Assembly (NCBI RefSeq): GCF_022458985.1
Contig: NC_061779.1
Span: 22,365,001 to 22,429,000 of the forward strand
Reading direction: 5' to 3'
Length of the DNA stretch: 64,000 nucleotides
Origin: Mugil cephalus
Lineage: Eukaryota; Chordata; Actinopteri; Mugiliformes; Mugilidae
The position numbers were made by a program, and so were the translations under genes. Below the pieces are notes generated by a model. It was given only the letters and a program-made list of their open reading frames with translations, was not told the origin of the DNA and ran no database searches. Numbering within the stretch: the first letter of the stretch is position 1; every line of letters starts with the position of its first letter. Positions 59,301 through 64,000 of this stretch are shown piece after piece.

Positions 59301-60512
59301 ATTGTGAGGTTATAGTCATTTGTCTACTGTCTAGTGTGTATTGTAACTCGATACTGATGCTGAGCATGGAATTACCACCACAGTTGTGGTTGTCGCTGGC
59401 ATTTCGCTTCTGCCACAGCGATCCCTCTAGTGTTTGTGTCCCATTTGAGACTGTTCCTCAACCTCACCTTGTTGCCGTCTCTAAAACTCTAGAGACACTG
59501 TAACTGTTTTTGCAAAAGTGTTTCTAGACGTTTTTCATGCCTGAGCTTGTATCTCAACAGAAAGCTTAAAAGGCCTTTGAGAGACTGGGGGTGGAAGCCA
59601 CTAGCCACTGACATTTTGAAGTCAAAGGGAAGTTGCTTTATCTGGTAGATTGATGATGGATGAGCATTTCCACTGTGCTCAATATTTTAAGTTAGTTCAA
59701 TATTTATTCATTTTTATAGCAGACTCAAGTGGCTATTCAACAAACTGCAGTTTTCTGCACATTTATGTTTTTTCACAAGGCAACAAAAGTGGGTTTTTGT
59801 TGCTGGAGGTCTGCCTGCTGAAATGGACAAAATAGATAAAACTGAAGCCCACTTGTACAAACTTTGTTTCATAGTTTTTAAATTTAAACCAATTCAGGTG
59901 AGTTCTAGTCCCAATATCCCCCGCCGACAACAATTTGGCGATTGCAACATTCAGAATTCATTCTCACCGTCGACATGTAATGCTCGGCCAGTCAGAGGAA
60001 TTTGAGTGATGATGGGCAGAATAGTAGTTGTAATGTAGCTGTACATTGTCTGAGCACCTCTGACTTAATTTGTTTCCAACAAAATGGCTACTGTTGGAGA
60101 AGTGAGATGTTTAGATCCTGCTATTGCATCTTTTATAAAAGATTGATTAAAAATATGTACTAGATCACATTACAGAAAACACCCACAACACACTTGTTTT
60201 AGTTTTGCCTAATTCCATCCACTAGCATGAAGGAGGTGGAGCTTATGACCTGTGCTGCATCCAGCCACAAGGGGGAGCTCCACATTCTTTGGCTTTACTT
60301 TAAAGAGCCGTCATGGTATCCGTTTAGTTCGTGGAATATGCTCTATGCGTGACTCAAATTCTGGTAAGAACTGATTCTGACTACACAACGCTAATTGAAG
60401 ACTGGAATTAAAGTTAATAAGTTAACATTTTCATCTCCAATTTGGCCTCTAGTTGCTATACTAAAATACTGCAGCCCTGGTTGCTGTATCTGTTGTCTTT
60501 ATGTACCTGTTG

Positions 60513-60610
<98 letters not shown>

Positions 60611-63600
60611 ACCACAGCTGAAGAGCAGATTTTTAAAATCTTTTGTCTCCATCCAGTAGGTCTCAATGGTTGCATAATAGTTCATCTCAGTCAGCCATAA
60701 GTCCAAAAACTTCTTCCCCAGCAAAATAGCACAAATAGTTATACATCTGTGTCATTTCAGGACTCACATGTTTATGTCTCACTTTGGACCAGAATGTGGC
60801 CGGTTAAGAAATGTAGACATGAATCCAGCCAATATAGATATTTGTGAGGACGGTTATATAAGAGCTCTCGGTAGGTTTTGGAAAGTGTGAAAAAAATAAC
60901 ATTTTGACAAGTTCCAGTGTCTAGTCTGTTTAGAAGTATGGAAAAATGCATCAAGGAAATCCATCATTAGAAAGCGGGAAGACATTCACATCAATTTTGA
61001 GTTTTGGATTTAAGTTCCGTGACTCAGACTAAGAAGAATTCTTGAAATCACTGCCTGTAGCTGTAGTTTGTGTATAATTGTGCCTGCTCCGTTTGACATA
61101 TACGCCACCGTACTCTACATGACCCTGAAGACCAGTCACCGTAATCTTCCTTTTTCTTGTACAATGTGTTCCTGGTATTAGATTCGACATTGTGACACAC
61201 AGGCAGAGAGATGTTGAAAGTTCAGTCGACGTGTGAATCATTTGAATCCGTTCCCATGACTTCAGACACCAGGAGCTCCGCGTCCGGCACCGACAAAATC
61301 GATAGAGTGAAACAAAGACGAGCCTGTCCTACTGTACAGTCTGTGCACTGTGTGTGTGCGTGCGTGTGTGTGTGTGTGTGCGCTCTCTAGTGTGACGATC
61401 TGTTAAACACAACCTCATTGGGTTATCTTTCCGTGTTTGTTTTTGCTGAAGCATTCCTGACTCCACACATAAACACTTCTGATGTGCTCTGCTGTTTTCC
61501 TTCCGCACTTTTGCTCTCTCGCCTTCTTTGATCCATTTCTTAGTCTCTCACCCTCTTTTTTTTGTTTTCTGTGCCTCCTACCCTATTTCTACCCTCTCTG
61601 TTTATCTGTTTATCTGTTTTTCTCTCCTCAGCCAGGTTCGTCTACATATTTGGAAAGCGTTAATCATGATAATTAAGTATCTGTCTTCTAAAAGAACCAA
61701 TACTTACTTGCTCAGTCTCTAACAGTATTTTGTACAAATAAAAGCTTATGACACATTTTCTGCTTTCCAGATATAGAGAAATATGTTGAGAGTATTGATT
61801 GCTAACTAAAACATTTTCAGCTCACGAAGTCTACCAGTCACCTTTGTCTCAAAAAGTATTTTTTTGAGGTGGAAAACATGCAGCCAGAAACTTTGTTTCT
61901 TCTGTCCCTTGCTGGGAGATGCAGGTGGTTTGGTTTCAGGCTATGGCCTCCTTTCCAAGCTCCAGGCTGCCCAGAGATTTCTTGGTCTCCCGGTGTTAAG
62001 TCAGGCCAGCTCACTGCTTTGAACTGAAGGCCTTTGCACAGTTCTAGTCTAAAATATATCTCGGGTGAACCTGCTGGATTTTGTAACACATATAGTGAGG
62101 GTTGGTATTTTTGGTTTAAATTGTTTTGGCATATGCCTTTATGGATTATTACCGAAGGCAAGAACCAAGTGGCAGGGAGAAATAGAACTTTATCAAGAGG
62201 CTTGGATGAAATCAAGTCAAAATGATGTTCTGGTTATGTGCTATGGCTTAAGCCTTAGGCCACCATGGCACCTAGAAGGGGTTTATGAGGGGCAGGTGTT
62301 TTGTGCAGAGCAGAAACAAGTTAATTATTTAGTGACTCAGTGGAGAATATTAATTTGCAGTCATACAGTAATTGTTTTAAATGTTTCTTTTATAGTATTT
62401 AAAGCTACAGTAATGAAATGTCAGATTTTATTTTTTTAGGCCAAGGTCTAGCAGCGTGGATTGTAAAGCCGCAGCCAGTCTTAAAGGGCAGAGACGTGAT
62501 ACTGTATCTCAGTGATATTAAAACCGCTAAATGTTTATCAGTTTATAATGTGGATTATCACCAGTGATACCAGTGAGTGTTAAAAACACCGAATGTTTCC
62601 AAGGAAAATAAAGACGATATGTTCTGCAGATGATTTGACATTTTGAAGAACTGGTCATCCAAAGCAAGAATTATTTTTATTACTTTTTCTTTTTTTTTTT
62701 TTAAAGGAAGTGCCAAAGTTAAGTTGACCTGACTCTTATCAAGCTGCAGAAAAGTGTTTCTTGTTATCCAGTTTTGTTGTCATTGGGCTGAGCAGGCGTG
62801 CTCATCAAAATCTACCAGGTGTAATTATTATCCAGACATTCTGTACATTTCTTTGATCCCTTTTCTCCTCTCGTTCGCCGGCCTTCACGCCTCTTTATCC
62901 GTCACCGGGAATGATGTCAGAGTTTTCCAAGCCATGACTGAGCACTTTTACAGACAGCTCAGTGTCCGGCACAGGAAGGGGCGGGGCCCTTTCACTTCTC
63001 ATTTCCTGTGCCACAGGAAGCACATTCCTCAGCCGCTGGCAGTCAGACATCAGTAAAAAGCCGAGTGTAACTGTGAGTTCCCGGCAACGGGCCAGCCTCC
63101 AGGAATCTCTTAGAGCGGTTCCCGAGGGAGCTGGCTCAGGATCTGTGTGTGTGAGCGAGAGAGATCGAGACAGATTTATAGCTCTTTCAACTCAGTTTTT
63201 AAATGTTAATAATAGATTTGAAGGAAATATTTTCTCTGTCCGCGATGAAACCTTTTCTGGTGTTCTGGAATGCATCAGAGACGCAGTCTTATTCAAAATC
63301 TTGGCTTAAATTAACAAACTAATAAAAATGCAAAATTAGCCCTGTGTCACAATTTAATAGACAATGGCAATAAAACAGCAGGAGACCAATGGTTTTTTGT
63401 CAGGCCTTTGTTCTCGCTGACACGTTTATTCACTGTGTTAGATTCATAGCTCTGAGGGGTTTTTAATAAGTCTCAGCCCACTCAACAACGCACCGAACAC
63501 CAATCACCACAAAGACACGTCGTCCAACTTTTACATCACTTTAACAGCAGCATCCAAGACCATACGCTGCCAGTGGCTTCCTCTGTGTCTGGTTACTCAT

Positions 63601-63743
63601 GTATTATTCTAGACCCCTGACTCTGTGACTATTTTCCTCCTGTAGGACAAGGGAAAAGGAAAAGGTTTGGTGAAGAATGTCGCTCTGGAGGAACAGGATG
63701 CTCAGAACCTGGAGATTGTTGCCTTCTGTGAAGACGTAGCAGC
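53326..63743 (+). CDS. pik3c2a: PI 3-kinase C2 domain-containing alpha, N-terminal part (continues off window)
   Basis: Class II phosphoinositide 3-kinase that makes PI(3,4)P2 and PI3P in clathrin-mediated endocytosis and ciliary traffic (known of the family). Two coding exons are visible: 53326-54489 (388 codons; the exon itself probably begins at 53244) and 63646-63743, which ends in phase 2 at a GTAAGA donor. The start MAQISSGNGFKLDVPQAK parallels human MAQISSNSGFKE. Other matches are KEEALRMEEEALAKL, DIDVDKLTNEELERLLLDE, MAKLFDKIASTSEYLKNG, FEWLDLDPLTK and DPWDAVL. This is only the disordered regulatory N-terminus (clathrin-binding region); the Ras-binding, C2, helical, kinase and PX domains lie to the right. 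Serine- and proline-rich segments are longer than in human. Confidence 0.94.
60518..60609. repeat. (CT)n microsatellite, about 46 units
   Basis: An essentially uninterrupted CT run of about 92 bases in the large pik3c2a intron. The two long open frames over it (poly Leu-Ser and poly Arg-Glu) are artefacts of the repeat. Confidence 0.97.
61351..61382. repeat. (TG)n microsatellite
   Basis: About 32 bases of alternating TG with a few CG units, in the large pik3c2a intron. Confidence 0.8.
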
Positions 63744-64000
63744 GTAAGATCCTTCCTGTTGACTTGAAAATAAACTTCTCCTTCGACTGCTATTGGATTT
63801 CTTTGCTCCTTTATAATAATTCTCATATAAACGTCGAACCGGCATTTAACTTGGTCACAAGCTCACACTAAGTAGGTTGCACACGTTTTACCTGGGGGAG
63901 CACTTTGTTTATTTTCATCTTAGTTTTACAGCATCAACTGCGTCTCCTTCAGGTTTACTGAACTCAAAACATTATATATAGGCAAGAATAGTAATAGCTA

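Larger units (their letters stand above)
54490..63645 (+). other. pik3c2a: Large pik3c2a intron
   Basis: 9.2 kb with no recognisable exon, transposon gene or RNA. It contains the long (CT)n tract near 60518-60609, a (TG)n run near 61351-61380 and several homopolymer runs. Length and position suggest it may hold enhancers, but no specific element can be named from sequence. Confidence 0.6.

Noticed and set aside
60395-60724. Open frames rich in Leu-Ser or Arg-Glu dipeptides
   Set aside because: They are generated by the CT microsatellite and have no homology or splice context.
1-64000. CRISPR arrays, rRNA, tRNA, endogenous viral elements
   Set aside because: None recognised on either strand; the host is a vertebrate, so CRISPR would not be expected.

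Overview
The window is vertebrate nuclear DNA, almost certainly from a teleost fish. Every gene is split by short GT-AG introns, and the proteins read as fish versions of vertebrate families. The interspersed repeats are typical teleost Tc1/mariner relics and LINE 3' tails. I rebuilt ten genes by following reading phase across each splice junction. Nine are complete in coding sequence and one runs off the right edge. No viral element, CRISPR array, rRNA or tRNA was recognised.

Layout. 1-797: intergenic, with a perfect NRF-1 palindrome that may serve a gene off the left edge. 798-7981 (-): samm50, the mitochondrial outer-membrane assembly protein. 8639-10166 (-): efcab10. 10906-12206 (-): uqcc6, a 75-residue mitochondrial microprotein. 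13730-18286 (+) and 20639-26095 (+): two tandem thymine-DNA glycosylase (tdg) genes. 27392-31584 (-) and 32887-38181 (-): two tandem patatin-like lipases of the PNPLA2/3 type. 38479-41397 (+): an isopenicillin-N-synthase-like Fe(II)/2-oxoglutarate dioxygenase, divergent from the second lipase. 42543-47797 (-): nucleobindin-2, the nesfatin-1 precursor. 53326-63743 and beyond (+): the first two coding exons of pik3c2a.

The gene order joins blocks that, from what I know of human gene order, lie on different human chromosomes: SAMM50 with PNPLA3/5, UQCC6 with TDG, and NUCB2 with PIK3C2A. The genes do not form one pathway. Two are mitochondrial (samm50, uqcc6), two are lipid-droplet-type lipases, and two repair or demethylate DNA.

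The most interesting biology is in the tandem pairs. The two glycosylases keep the catalytic Asn but differ at residues known to tune base choice, and they have unrelated N-terminal tails. The two lipases keep the Ser-Asp dyad, but the downstream copy has a scrambled C-terminus. The dioxygenase belongs to a class best known from plants, fungi and bacteria. I found no wholly undescribed system.
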